From a virus, in the IMG/VR virus record IMGVR_UViG_3300000233_000018, positions 1 to 33,236 of that record: a stretch of DNA of 33,236 bases. One strand, 5' to 3'. Each line of letters begins with the position of its first letter. Position 1 is the first letter of the stretch. The notes under the pieces are model-generated. The model was not told the DNA's origin, made no database searches, and saw only the letters and a program-made list of their open reading frames with translations. The position numbers and the translations under genes were made by a program. Positions 1 to 7,869 of this stretch are shown here, one piece after another.

Positions 1-39
1 GGGGGGTACAGGGGGGGTACAGGGGGGGTACAGGGGGGG
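1..39 (+). repeat. 11-bp tandem repeat of G7 runs spaced by TACA
   Basis: Runs of seven G separated by TACA, period 11 bp (G6 at 1-6, then G7 at 11-17, 22-28 and 33-39). The right end of the window (33219-33236) holds two more G7 runs of the same array. Merging the 17-base overlap gives four G7 runs with three four-base loops, an ideal G-quadruplex on the plus strand. It lies inside the replication protein gene, where it encodes a Gly-rich linker. Since 11 is not a multiple of three, each copy is read in a different frame. Exact copy number is uncertain because the assembly ends here. Confidence 0.9.
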
Positions 40-442
40 TGTCCCTTTACCTTTACCTTTACCTTTACCTTTACCTTTACCTTTACCTTTACCTTTAGAA
101 GAAGAGAAAACACCTGTCGGTGTTCCCAAAAAGGGAAAATCAATTATAAACAAAAAAAACAAAGGATGAGCGATACAAATATATGATAAGATAAAAGAGA
201 TGTGTGTGGTTGTTGATTGAACCCTTAGCGATTGTGTTGTACTTAGATCAAGACTTGAGCAGTATGGTGGAGATCCTGTCAATCTCCTAAAGATTATGAT
301 TACAAGGATGAGAGATATCGGACTTAATCAATACTATTCTGTTTCTAGCCCACAAAAACTCGCAGAACATTTAGGGACAATAGTGGAGAAGTTAAAGATA
401 TCAGACAAGAAGAAAAATAATACCTTTATCCCTTGATTCTAG
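2..442 (+). CDS. Replication initiator-like protein, C-terminal part
   Basis: This is the 3' part of the gene that starts at 32801 and crosses the contig junction. In the frame starting at base 2 it reads a Gly-rich segment, nine Pro-Leu pairs, a basic Lys-rich stretch, then a helical domain (YDKIKEMCVVVDG onward) to TAG at 440-442. In-frame TGA codons (for example 434-436) are read as Gly. Joining over the 17-bp overlap gives 861 nt and 286 residues without interruption. The layout of an N-terminal winged-helix domain, a low-complexity linker and a C-terminal helical domain resembles DnaD-type phage replication proteins. The C-terminal domain itself I do not recognise. It heads the rightward operon, and the next gene begins four bases after the stop. 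Confidence 0.75.
44..97 (+). repeat. CCTTTA hexamer x9, encoding (Pro-Leu)9
   Basis: Nine perfect tandem copies of the hexamer CCTTTA follow the G-run array directly. In the reading frame of the replication protein they encode nine Pro-Leu dipeptides, extending the low-complexity linker between its N- and C-terminal domains. The array keeps frame whatever the copy number, unlike the 11-bp repeat before it. Such repeats inside an initiator gene could also be part of a replication origin, as in the O gene of lambda, but I see no direct evidence for that. Confidence 0.9.
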
Positions 443-446
443 TATA

Positions 447-794
447 ATGAAAGAAAATAACCCATATAACAATGATCAGAGGAAGCTATACCCTAGCTAT
501 ATTTGATTCATTAAAATGAAAAGCTGAGAGGATATGGTATGTGATCCTGAATTGTGTGTATCTATCGTAGATACACTTAACACAAAATGATTAGTGCGAT
601 CTGACTTATATCAGCGTACTATACATGCCTTCGACATAGAATACATAAGAAAAATGAAGACGAAAGACGAACAAAGAATATTGCTTGACAAGTTAGTGAC
701 ACTGCAACAAGAACTAACAGAAGCCTCTATTTTATCTTTTAATCACTCGCTTGAATGACTAAAAAAATCAAAGCCCCTACCAAACTTACAGTAG
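447..794 (+). CDS. Hypothetical protein, 115 aa
   Basis: ATG start four bases after the replication gene stop; TAG stop. Four in-frame TGA codons are read as Gly. The protein begins MKENNPYNNDQRKLY and its middle and end look alpha-helical and charged. Its 3' end overlaps the next gene by 40 bp, a tight arrangement that implies co-transcription and perhaps translational coupling. I do not recognise the family. Its place right after the initiator would suit a replication accessory role such as helicase loading, but that is inference from position only. Confidence 0.7.
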
Positions 795-1234
795 AAGAAG
801 AACAAGAGATCCAAAAGTTATTATCTACAATAGAAGTCTCAACAGACGAACAGATAGACTCATCTATAGGTCTATATGGTAGGTATATTATATATGCTTA
901 TAGGTTCTGACTTATCACAGATAGTCAGAGATGAGTATTAACAAGATATAAGAATTGGAGGGCGAAAATAAATAACGAAAGGAAAGAGAAGACGCTATCA
1001 GAGAAGATGATGATACTAGAGCAGAGTTATGATGAGCCACCAATGATATATCAGATGTGATATATCCAATGAAGAATAATAGTGTCGAGTACCCAAACAG
1101 TACATATACCAAAAGACAATAAAACAAAAGAAGTAGCAAACTGATGAAAAAACATGATCCTCGAAATCTACAAAGAAACTACCCCCAAAGCGTACGAATA
1201 TGCAAGAGAGAGGTATCAGTTATTTATTAGATAA
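755..1234 (+). CDS. Hypothetical protein, 159 aa
   Basis: ATG start inside the preceding gene; TAA stop. Six in-frame TGA codons, including a TGA-TGA pair, are read as Gly. The start is basic (MTKKIKAPTKLTVEEEQEI), followed by a predicted helical middle. No motif I can name. The very AT-rich 200 bp after it contains a small hairpin and then a new promoter, so this is probably the last gene of the first rightward transcription unit. Confidence 0.7.
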
Positions 1235-1252
1235 TACATATCATATATATTT

Positions 1253-1267
1253 TACCATATAATGGTA
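1253..1267 (+). terminator. Weak hairpin after the first rightward unit
   Basis: TACCAT and ATGGTA pair around a three-base loop, 19 bp after a stop codon, and flanking TATA/TATA bases can extend the stem. There is no clear T tract, so it may be only a weak terminator or an RNA 3'-end stabiliser. Confidence 0.3.
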
Positions 1268-1287
1268 TATTATAACCAAACAATCTC

Positions 1288-1315
1288 TTGCAATTAGATA
1301 AAAAAAGAGTATACT
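1288..1315 (+). promoter_or_regulatory. Promoter, TTGCAA-16-TATACT
   Basis: -35 TTGCAA (1288-1293), 16-base spacer, -10 TATACT (1310-1315), expected start near 1322. The extended -35 CTTGCAATTAGA and the spacing match the leftward promoter at 32470-32497, and the rightward promoter at 32612-32639 has the same CTTGCAATT. It drives the recombination gene cluster beginning at 1453. Three copies with the same spacing, each in an intergenic gap just before a structured leader, make a chance match unlikely. Confidence 0.75.
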
Positions 1316-1321
1316 TCATCA

Positions 1322-1420
1322 TCATCAAGGGACAAGCAACGATATATTCTCGGAGGTATTGCTTAGCAATATGGAGTATATATCGGTATCGAGCTTATAG
1401 CTGACGGATACGGACAACCC
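1322..1420 (+). promoter_or_regulatory. Structured 5' leader RNA upstream of the 1453 gene
   Basis: The 131-nt untranslated leader can fold into several stems. 1340-1351 pairs with 1374-1385 (one T-T mismatch). Inside it, 1357-1362 pairs with 1366-1371 around loop TTA. A second branch has 1386-1390 pairing with 1407-1411 around the hairpin 1392-1395/1399-1402. GGG 1329-1331 may pair with CCC 1418-1420. The upstream arm AAGCAA (1334-1339) is also complementary to TTGCTT (1359-1364), giving an alternative fold. The 3' part resembles the leader at 32656. Function unknown: a cis-regulatory RNA is inferred from position and structure. Confidence 0.45.
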
Positions 1421-1452
1421 ATGATACATTTTATTCTTTATTATTTGCTCCA

Positions 1453-1710
1453 ATGGACTCACTCAAAAAACTACTTTACAATCAAGTTAAAGAAAATTGT
1501 AGGACAGAATTACAAAAAAAATGGTTCTTGGATTGGGTATCGTTTGATTATATGACATTATACGATGCTACAAATGAGTGTGAGATAGACTTCTCACAAG
1601 CATTATATGATGCTATCTATAACTCTATGGATGACTCTACTATAGAGATTACAGTCAATACATTATTCGAGTCAGGACTACAAGAGACTGTTTTATCTCA
1701 TAGGAAATAA
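1453..1710 (+). CDS. Hypothetical acidic protein, 85 aa
   Basis: First gene after the internal promoter and its leader. ATG to TAA, two bases before the ERF gene. No in-frame TGA and a single glycine. The sequence starts MDSLKKLLYNQVKENCRTEL and is mostly helical, with an acidic middle (DATNECEIDF). Unknown family. Its position just before an ERF recombinase suggests a recombination- or replication-linked role, but nothing in the protein itself shows this. Confidence 0.7.
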   Translation: MDSLKKLLYNQVKENCRTELQKKWFLDWVSFDYMTLYDATNECEIDFSQALYDAIYNSMDDSTIEITVNTLFESGLQETVLSHRK

Positions 1711-1712
1711 CA

Positions 1713-2255
1713 ATGGATAAACTATATGAAAAACTATTCAAGATACAAGAATTAAATATATCAGTAACAACAGACTGAGAAAATACATTCTTTAAAACTG
1801 CTTGATGAAAACCATCTAAATATACAACCTTAGAGAATCTACTAAAGGTAATACATCCAATACTAAAGAGGAATAAATTATTATTGTACCATAGGTGTTT
1901 CTGATGAAGTCTTATAACTACTATTGTTGATATTGATAGTCATGAGTCTATTACGTCAGAGTTTCAACTAACAAACACAGATCCGCAAAAACAATGATCG
2001 TCTATAACCTATGCAAAGAGGTATAACATATCAGCACTATTCAATATAACTACCGAGAAAGACGATGATTGAAACAAATGATCTTGAACAGGCAAAAAAG
2101 TGTTTGACGAGAAAAAGCTAGAATGACTAAAGAAACGATCTGTATGAAAATCTAAATGAGAAGTAATGCAATATGTGCTTAAAATACAAAAAGAATACAA
2201 AGTATCTGAAGAGGAAAAAGAAAGTCTCGATTTGTTCCTTACTACATTACAATAA
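1713..2255 (+). CDS. erf: ERF-family single-strand annealing protein
   Basis: A 180-residue recombinase of the ERF (essential recombination function, P22 Erf) family, which anneals complementary single strands during phage recombination and genome circularisation. Residues 90-121 carry the family signature: DPQKQGSSITYAKRY, then NISALF, then the acidic TEKDDDGN. The glycine of DDDGN and that after Q94 are both TGA, strong evidence for TGA as Gly. There are 12 TGA glycines and only one GGN. The N-terminal region (LENLLKVIHPILK) fits the start of the domain. The C-terminal 50 residues are a basic helix. It directly abuts the exonuclease gene (stop TAA then ATG with no gap), giving a Red-like exonuclease and annealing pair. 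Confidence 0.88.
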
Positions 2256-3023
2256 ATGGCTACAGAAAAGATTGATATATCGCTATACAATGACGAGATA
2301 AAGATACAATTCTACCCCAATTCACACCAATACAAAAAAGATTGAGTAAATCTATTATCTGTATCAGCTATATGTTGAGTAGTAGACAAATCACAATCTC
2401 TTGTATATTGGGCTACTAATCTAGCAAGAGACTATCTCCTAGAGAGAATGCAAACCGAAACAATATCAGAACAAGATGTAATAGATGCGTGCTTGCAACA
2501 TAAAGTAAAAAAAGAAGAGGCTGCGGATATATGATCGCAAGCTCACAAATGGGTAGAAAACTATATCAAATCAAGCACACTATCACTTCCTTCTGATCCT
2601 AGAGTGGCAAATGCGGTAAACTGATTCTTAGAGTGGACAAAGTGAAAAGATATAAAACGAGAACACTCTGAGATATTCACATATTCAAGAGAATATAACT
2701 ATGTAGGTATTATTGATTGTATAGCGACTATCGACTGAAAGAGGTATTTAATTGACTTCAAGACATCCAATTCTATATACTTACTTACCTATTGAATGCA
2801 AACAAGTGCTTATCTAAAAGCATACGAGGAACAGACTGGCGAGAAATTAGATTGAATCATTATAGTAAAATTCGCTAAAGAAGAAATAGATAAAAAATGA
2901 AATACTATACCATTATTTGAGACACAAGACATTATAGACATTGATTGATTCTATGAGGCGTTTATATCCGCGAAAGTATTGAAAGAATATGTAAAGAAGT
3001 ACGATACATATACAAGATACTAA
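2256..3023 (+). CDS. PD-(D/E)XK exonuclease (RecB/Cas4-like)
   Basis: 255-residue nuclease, probably the 5'-3' exonuclease partner of the ERF protein encoded immediately upstream. Visible motifs are those of RecB/Cas4-type PD-(D/E)XK nucleases: GSQAH (residues 93-97, with the conserved His), D154 in GIIDCIATIDG, the core IDFKTS with D167 and K169, and the QxxxY motif at Q182-Y186 (GMQTSAYLKAY). All catalytic positions appear intact. Fifteen or so in-frame TGA codons are read as Gly, including the ones before A40-type loops and in the DG at 160-161. Expected role: resect double-stranded ends to give ssDNA for annealing. Confidence 0.85.
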
Positions 3024-3047
3024 TTTTATTCACTAATATTATATGTA

Positions 3048-3866
3048 ATGTTTCCAATTATAAAAACAGATCCAACAATAGAACAGCTACAACTTATAGC
3101 ACAATCAGTAGACTGACTTATTATAGATTGAATAGACGATCAAGAGTGATTCGAGAAAGTGAAAGAACACAGAATCAAGCTAAAAAATATAAGAGTTGAG
3201 ATTACAAAACAGTGTAAGTCAATGAGAGAGGATGCAATAAAGCATCAAAAAGATGTTATCGTACATGAGAAAATGCTTATAGACATTATAGAGCCAACAG
3301 AATTAAAGTTAAAATGAATGGAGGACAAAATAAAAGAAATGAAAGAAATAGAAGAAAGAAGAAAGATATTACCAGACAGAATGAACGAGATAAAGAGGAG
3401 TTGATTCTCCGCTGATCCTGAATTTATAGTAACCCTTACGAGCGATCAATTCAATCTTCGATTAACAAACGAGAGATCAAAGAAGTTTATGGAAATGAAG
3501 GCGAAAGAAGACGAAGAAAAGGAAAGAAAGGAAAAGGAAGAAAACGAGCAGAGAATAAGAGACGAAGCAATACAAAAGGAAAAGGAAAGAGCAGAAAAAG
3601 AAAAAGCAGACATGGAGAGAAAGCACAAGGAAGATATCGAAAGAATACAGAAAGAGGCAGAAGATAAGGAGAGGAAAAGAATCGCAGACGAGAAAACAAA
3701 AGAAGAAGAAGAAGATAGAGAGAGAAAGAAAGCAGAGAAAAACAAAAAATATAAGGAGCGACTAGACGATAATTCATACAACGATAATGACTATATTATA
3801 AAATCAGATGCATGAAATAGTAGCTTTTATATGTATAAATTAGTGTCATCTATTACTATTTTATAA
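3048..3866 (+). CDS. Coiled-coil recombination-cluster protein, 272 aa
   Basis: ATG at 3048, TAA at 3864. The first 130 residues form a helical domain of the type found beside RecT/ERF genes in many phages (KVKEHRIKLKNIRVEITK, then a second long helix and IIEPTELKLK). Residues of about 145-240 are an extreme charged coiled coil, nearly all E, K, R, D and A. Six TGA codons are read as Gly. The purine-rich stretch also leaves open frames on the other strand at 3446-3781, which I regard as shadows. The N-terminal domain resembles that of the 146-aa protein at 5496. Function unknown: possibly an annealing-protein or nuclease partner. Confidence 0.75.
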
Positions 3867-3877
3867 AACAATACACC

Positions 3878-4294
3878 ATGAAACTCGCACCACTTCAAAA
3901 TAAAGACATCTTGGAAGCAAACAAAGCAATCAATGATGTCATAGATAAACTGAAATATACAAGGAATAGGGATGATGTAAATGAATTTGAATTTATGATA
4001 TATGAATTATCAAACATCATCTACAACAACAAATCAATATATTATCGCAACTATTACACAGTAGAGAGAGAGAAGGACAAGCTATTCATTGTAAAAAGAA
4101 AGAATGAAAACTCCGACTTAAAGACGATGAAATCTATAAATACAGAGATGAGGGAAGACATAACAATACTAGAACTACAAAAAGAATTTATAGAGCTATG
4201 TGAGAAACAACTGAAAGCGATAACAAGACTAGCAGACCACATAAACAATATGCGTATAGCTGATATGGCTGATGCAAAGAGAAGCCAAATATAA
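3878..4294 (+). CDS. Hypothetical helical protein, 138 aa, glycine-free
   Basis: ATG to TAA, 11 bp after the coiled-coil gene. The start MKLAPLQNKDILEANKAIND is followed by three or four long amphipathic helices. I see no glycine at all, neither GGN nor TGA, which is unusual beside its TGA-rich neighbours and suits an all-helical protein. Family not recognised. It sits in the recombination cluster between a coiled-coil protein and the SSB-like DUF3127 gene. Confidence 0.7.
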   Translation: MKLAPLQNKDILEANKAINDVIDKLKYTRNRDDVNEFEFMIYELSNIIYNNKSIYYRNYYTVEREKDKLFIVKRKNENSDLKTMKSINTEMREDITILELQKEFIELCEKQLKAITRLADHINNMRIADMADAKRSQI

Positions 4295-4318
4295 CCTTTA
4301 TCTCTTTTCCTATTATAA

Positions 4319-4624
4319 ATGAACTTTACATGAGAAATCATCTACATCTCACCTATTGAGTTGGCCGGCTCATCAGAGAAATTTGAAAAAAGAACAGTTG
4401 TGTTAGAAGAAATAACAGATAACAAGTACAAATGATCTATTTCCGTTGATCTCCTTAAAGACAAAGTGAGAATTATTGAATGACACAGGGAATGAGATAT
4501 TGTAGAGATTTCCTTTAATCTCAAAGCGAACAAAAATCTAACCACCTGAAAATACTATAACTCAATAAATTGACGATATATTAAGGAAGTAGAATCTGAT
4601 GTGGATAATGATATTCCTTTCTAG
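4319..4624 (+). CDS. DUF3127 family protein, SSB-like OB fold
   Basis: 101 residues matching DUF3127, a small OB-fold-like family common in phages near recombination genes. It starts MNFTGEIIYISPIELAGSS, then EKFEKRTVVLEE, EGDIVEISFNLKAN and a GKYYNSINGRYI segment near the end, the family's usual order. The last residues are DNDIPF, almost the acidic C-terminal tail of single-stranded DNA-binding proteins, so I infer that it binds ssDNA and recruits partners. Six in-frame TGA codons are Gly (for example in GEII, EGHREGD, TGKYY). TAG stop. Confidence 0.8.
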
Positions 4625-4651
4625 TTCTTTATCTCTTAATCCTAACATATT

Positions 4652-4984
4652 ATGAGACAATCACAAGTTATAAGTGTAGCGGTATTCCTCAAAAAGAGAT
4701 ACCCTGACTGGGTAAAATCTCCTACAATAAGGAACGAGATCTGAGCTACTGCTGATCGCAGGGCGTCTGATCTCAAGACCCTATGACTAATAGAGAAACA
4801 GGACACCTATTTTACCACACAAGAGTGAAAGAAAGTGTTGATTGCAGAGTATAGAATGACAGAGAGATGACTTGCTACTAATAACGATGATATACCTTGA
4901 ATGGTATATAATAAAATACCGAGAAGAACAAAAGATGAGGGCGAATTGAAAAGACAAAACAAAGAAATAAAGATATTTTATTAA
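4652..4984 (+). CDS. Small winged-helix-like protein, 110 aa
   Basis: ATG to TAA. Residues about 5-60 read like a winged helix-turn-helix: a first helix (VAVFLKKRYPDW), a turn, TIRNEIGATADRRASDLKTL as the helix-turn-helix with recognition helix, then LIEKQDTYFTTQEGKKVLI as the wing. Six TGA codons are Gly, including NEIGATADR. The C-terminal 35 residues are basic. It could be a DNA-binding regulator or a replication accessory protein; the family is not recognised for certain. The stop codon overlaps the region where the decayed gene begins. Confidence 0.6.
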
Positions 4985-5452
4985 CACAAACTGAAGAACT
5001 AAAAAAACTATGATATGTAGAATTCATTTGAGAAAGCCAAACAAAACGCAACACTTTTGGTCCAGAATATCGTATTCGTAACATTCTGATATCAGTTCTA
5101 TTTTCAATGAATCTGATAATAGAAAAATAAACATAACTATTGCAAAAGCCCCAGATATACAACCAACCACACTATTATGACGAATCAGATCTTTATTTCT
5201 TTAGTACCACACACACAATGGAAAGAAAACTATCATTGACCGCTATCCACACTATTGTAATAATTAGCATTCAACAACATCAATACCGAAACAGACAACA
5301 ATTACACACGATGATGTATATGGTAGGTATGAATTGACAATGAGCAAGGAATCGTATGATTAGAGACCTTATCTCTTGATGAATAATTTCATCGACTTGA
5401 AATAAATCTTATAAAGTAGTAAATAATATACTACCTACAATAGAGGTTTAAG
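4985..5452 (+). pseudogene. Frame-shifted, apparently decaying gene
   Basis: No single frame gives a convincing protein, but good coding-like pieces lie end to end in all three plus frames. Examples are EELKKLGYVEFIGESQTKRN (frame of 4981), then NRKINITIAKAPDIQPTT (next frame), YYDESDLYFF (back in the first frame), AFNNINTETDNNYT (third frame), DDVYGRYELT and then DNEQGIVGLETLSLDE, again in different frames. The longest single frame, from TTG 5140 to TAA about 5452 (104 residues), is rich in H, Q, T and R, unlike its neighbours. I read this as one ancestral gene broken by several small indels. Local sequencing error is the alternative. No start codon is evident for the upstream piece other than ATT. 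Confidence 0.45.
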
Positions 5453-5495
5453 TGTGAATAGGATATTTTTATTTTATTTTATAAGACAAACACTC

Positions 5496-5936
5496 ATGAC
5501 AGACTTATTAGATGTACCACATACAGTGACAGTAGAGAACTCCCAATTTAATGCAATCTTGGAACAGACATCAAGCATCCAGTTTAAAGCAAACGACCTA
5601 GAGATCAAAGACTATGAAGACACAGTCCTAGCAGTAGAGATCCGTAAGGAAGCAAAAGAACTAGAAAAAACAATCGAAGAAAAGAGAGTAACAATGGTAA
5701 AACCAATGAACGACATGGTATCGGCAATTAACCAAAAGGCAAAAGAGATCAAAGAACCAATCCAAACAGTAATAAACACTATAGACTGAAAGGTAAGACG
5801 GAAATGGGACATAGATGATGAAGATAAAATCCCAGTAATATATAAAACAGTAGATAGCAAGAAAGTAAATGAAGCGATAAAAAATGGAATAAGATCAATA
5901 GACTGAATAAAAATATATCAAGAGAGTGGCTTCTAG
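5496..5936 (+). CDS. Recombination-cluster accessory protein, 146 aa
   Basis: ATG at 5496 chosen over an upstream GTG at 5454, whose extra residues (NRIFLFYFIRQTL) do not fit the family. The N-terminal 90 residues are two long helices (VLAVEIRKEAKELEKTIEEKR, then KEIKEPIQTVINTIDG). The C-terminal segment KTVDSKKVNEAIKNGIRSIDG followed by IKIYQE matches a short domain I associate with phage proteins encoded beside RecT or ERF. Two TGA glycines. TAG stop lies within a terminator-like hairpin. Function unknown, probably an annealing or nuclease partner. Confidence 0.72.
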
Positions 5937-5959
5937 TCACTCCCCTCTCTTTATTTTTT
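5921..5959 (+). terminator. Intrinsic terminator, rightward
   Basis: GAGTG (5924-5928) pairs with CACTC (5938-5942) around a nine-base loop, and flanking AGA/TCT bases extend the stem past a CC bulge. A T-rich run (TTTATTTTTT) follows. It contains the stop codon of the 146-aa gene. The next gene starts 13 bp further on, so some readthrough or a separate promoter must exist. Confidence 0.45.
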
Positions 5960-5971
5960 ACAAAATATATC

Positions 5972-6262
5972 ATGTACAACACACTAACATCAGATGAGAC
6001 ACCTGAAGTATTACAAACGCTAAGAATGCAAGTGACAGATGACGTGGAACACCTAGAGAGGATTAACAAATTATTTAATGAATGATTATCAATTCTATCG
6101 GACAAACTATGACTCTATACAGACAAAATCGACAAAGATAAAGTTTCCACCCCTACCCCAGTGGAACCAAGCCTCCAAAACCTGAGATATAGAATTTCAG
6201 ACAGTATCAAAGAATATGAGGATCTAGTTGACAAACTCTTTTACATACTACAAAAACTATAA
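5972..6262 (+). CDS. Hypothetical helical protein, 96 aa
   Basis: ATG to TAA. Two TGA glycines (NEGLSILSDKLGLYTDK). The protein is helical with heptad-like spacing of Leu and Ile, a short Thr-Pro linker in the middle (STPTPVEP) and a second helix to the end. Probably a small coiled-coil dimer; family not recognised. About 200 bp without genes follow it (6263-6464). That gap holds a hairpin at about 6272-6303 and a promoter-like TATAAT close to the next gene. Confidence 0.65.
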
Positions 6263-6409
6263 TAGAAATCCTGTTGAAGAATAAGAATAATTTTCTTACA
6301 ACTCCCGTCTACGAGTATAACTGAGAGCGTCCACGAACGACAGAGAGGTCAGCATATTTACGACTTATTCTCCTAACTACAGGGATCACACAATACATCC
6401 TCCACGTGG

Positions 6410-6438
6410 CGTGATTGGATAACCAACTAATGTATAAT
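6410..6438 (+). promoter_or_regulatory. Candidate promoter upstream of the repeat protein
   Basis: A perfect -10 TATAAT lies at 6433-6438, 27 bp before the ATG at 6465. The -35 is not clear: TTGGAT at about 6415 is too close (about 12 bases). A small hairpin with CACG/CGTG and ATCC/GGAT pairing sits just upstream. This promoter does not match the CTTGCAATT type used elsewhere. Confidence 0.35.
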
Positions 6439-6464
6439 CTCTTTATTTTTAACCCCCTTATATT

Positions 6465-7754
6465 ATGAAAAAACGCAATGAAGATGATAATGATGGTGTT
6501 GAGATTATTCTTGATTTCAATGACTGATTTAAGTTTGTTAAATTAGCAAGTGAAGAAAGTTATATGGGAGAATTGAAGTCTCTGTGATACAGTTGCATTT
6601 TCTATCAGATATATAATATAAATGCATCATCTCTTAGAGATGAAAATGATAAACCATGTTGTATCATTTGGAAAGGTAAACTAATAGAAAGCAAGGAAGA
6701 GAAGGGGATAAACCCAAAATATATAAAATATATAACAAAATTCTTAGAAACAGTGAATGTACATATGCTAGAGAGTACGATGAAAAAAATATGATATTAC
6801 AAACTAGATAGTATTGATACTGATTTAAGTATTGATCCTAAGTATTTATTTGACTGAGAATATGTGTCTGAATGAGATTCAGAGCATATTAAGGACGAAA
6901 ATTGAGAACAGTATCTTTGACTTTGACTATTGAATATTAAAAAACTGTTCGAGATAAAAGAAGATTATTCAATAGAATATAATTTTAACTTACAATCAAT
7001 GATAAATTATTCCGAGAGAAGAGATAAAGTTAGTGATATTATTGAAATAACGAATAATTCTTATAGTACAGCAGTAGCGAATAGTTCTGATAGTATAGCG
7101 GTAGCGAATAATTACAATAGTATAGCAGTAACTAATAATTCTGATAGTATAGCAGTAGCAAATAATTACAATAGTACAGCAGTAGCTAATTATTACAATA
7201 GTACAGCAGTAGCGAATAGTTCTTATAGTACAGCAGTAGCGAATAATTCTGATAGTATAGCAGTAGCGAATAGTTCTTATAGTACAGTGGTAACTAATAA
7301 TTCTGATAGTATAGCAGTAGCGAATAATTCTGATAGTACAGCAGTAGCGAATAGTTCTGATAGTATAGCAGTAGCGAATAGTTCTGATAGTATAGCAGTA
7401 GCAAATAGTTCTGATAGTATAGCGGTAGCGAATGGTAAGAACTCGTTAGCTATTGCTAGATGATATAACTGTGTAGCGAAAGGGAAAATAGGCACATGGT
7501 TATGTCTAACTGAGTATGACCCACAAGACGATACAATAATAAATATGAAAGTCCTACAAGTAGATTGAGTTAGTGTAATAGGAAATACCTATTACAAATT
7601 AAAAGACAATGATTTTATTATAGTAGAAGATATCAAAGAAGTCTTGGATGTATACGCCGATCTTTTAGTCGATAGTGAGGAGACATCTAAGAGTATAAAT
7701 AACACTGCTAGTGTTATTAACACTACTAGTGCTATTGTGGTAGATGATATTTAG
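6465..7754 (+). CDS. Repeat protein with 14 nine-residue units, 429 aa
   Basis: ATG to TAG. Residues 1-196 are acidic and mixed. Residues 197-322 are 14 tandem nine-residue units of consensus N-(N/S)-(S/Y)-x-S-(I/T)-A-V-A, and two degenerate units follow (NGKNSLAIA, RGYNCVAKG). The C-terminal module (KGKIGTWLCLTEYD, then INMKVLQVDG, NTYYKLKDNDFIIVED) matches a repeat protein found in phages and prophages of Bacteroidetes and Firmicutes, where the repeats read SAATNTG-like. Such repeats probably form a right-handed beta solenoid. Thirteen or so TGA glycines lie outside the repeats. Function unknown; it is the largest rightward gene and is encoded outside the virion operon. Confidence 0.75.
7053..7430 (+). 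repeat. 27-bp tandem repeat, 14 copies
   Basis: Exactly 378 bp, 14 units of 27 bp, encoding the nine-residue beta-solenoid repeats. Units near the 3' end (copies 12-14) are nearly identical and those at the 5' end are more diverged, suggesting recent expansion by slippage at the 3' side. The unit length is a multiple of three, so copy-number change keeps frame. Confidence 0.92.
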
Positions 7755-7869
7755 TGAACAACTAACATTTTGCTTAATAAATAGATATAAAAATTAAAAG
7801 AAAAACCCTCACATACAAATCCAATCATTCGAGAGGTGTATCCTTTTTAGCCCTTATCTTCACATTATC

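Noticed and set aside
44-97. CRISPR or telomere-like array at the left end
   Set aside because: The hexamers have no spacers and are in frame as Pro-Leu codons of the replication gene; the ends overlap and keep frame, so they are not linear telomeres.
1235-1452. tRNA in the structured gap
   Set aside because: There is no T-loop consensus, no seven-bp acceptor stem with suitable spacing and no CCA-like end. The gap reads better as promoter plus leader RNA.
3446-3781. Open frames on the minus strand opposite the coiled-coil gene
   Set aside because: They are Ser/Phe/Leu-rich antisense shadows of the Glu/Lys/Arg-rich coiled coil, which is in the right operon direction and has coherent heptads.
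4985-5452. TAG readthrough as glutamine in one frame of the decayed region
   Set aside because: One frame reads fairly well through three TAG codons, but TAG ends many other genes here and coding-like pieces also occur in the other two frames, so indel decay is simpler.
6263-6464. tRNA or small gene in this gap
   Set aside because: No GTTCRA-type T loop on either strand and no open frame with a start codon; only small hairpins and a TATAAT.
7277-7495. Minus-strand frame opposite the 27-bp repeats
   Set aside because: It exists only because the repeat unit lacks stops on the other strand; there is no independent support.
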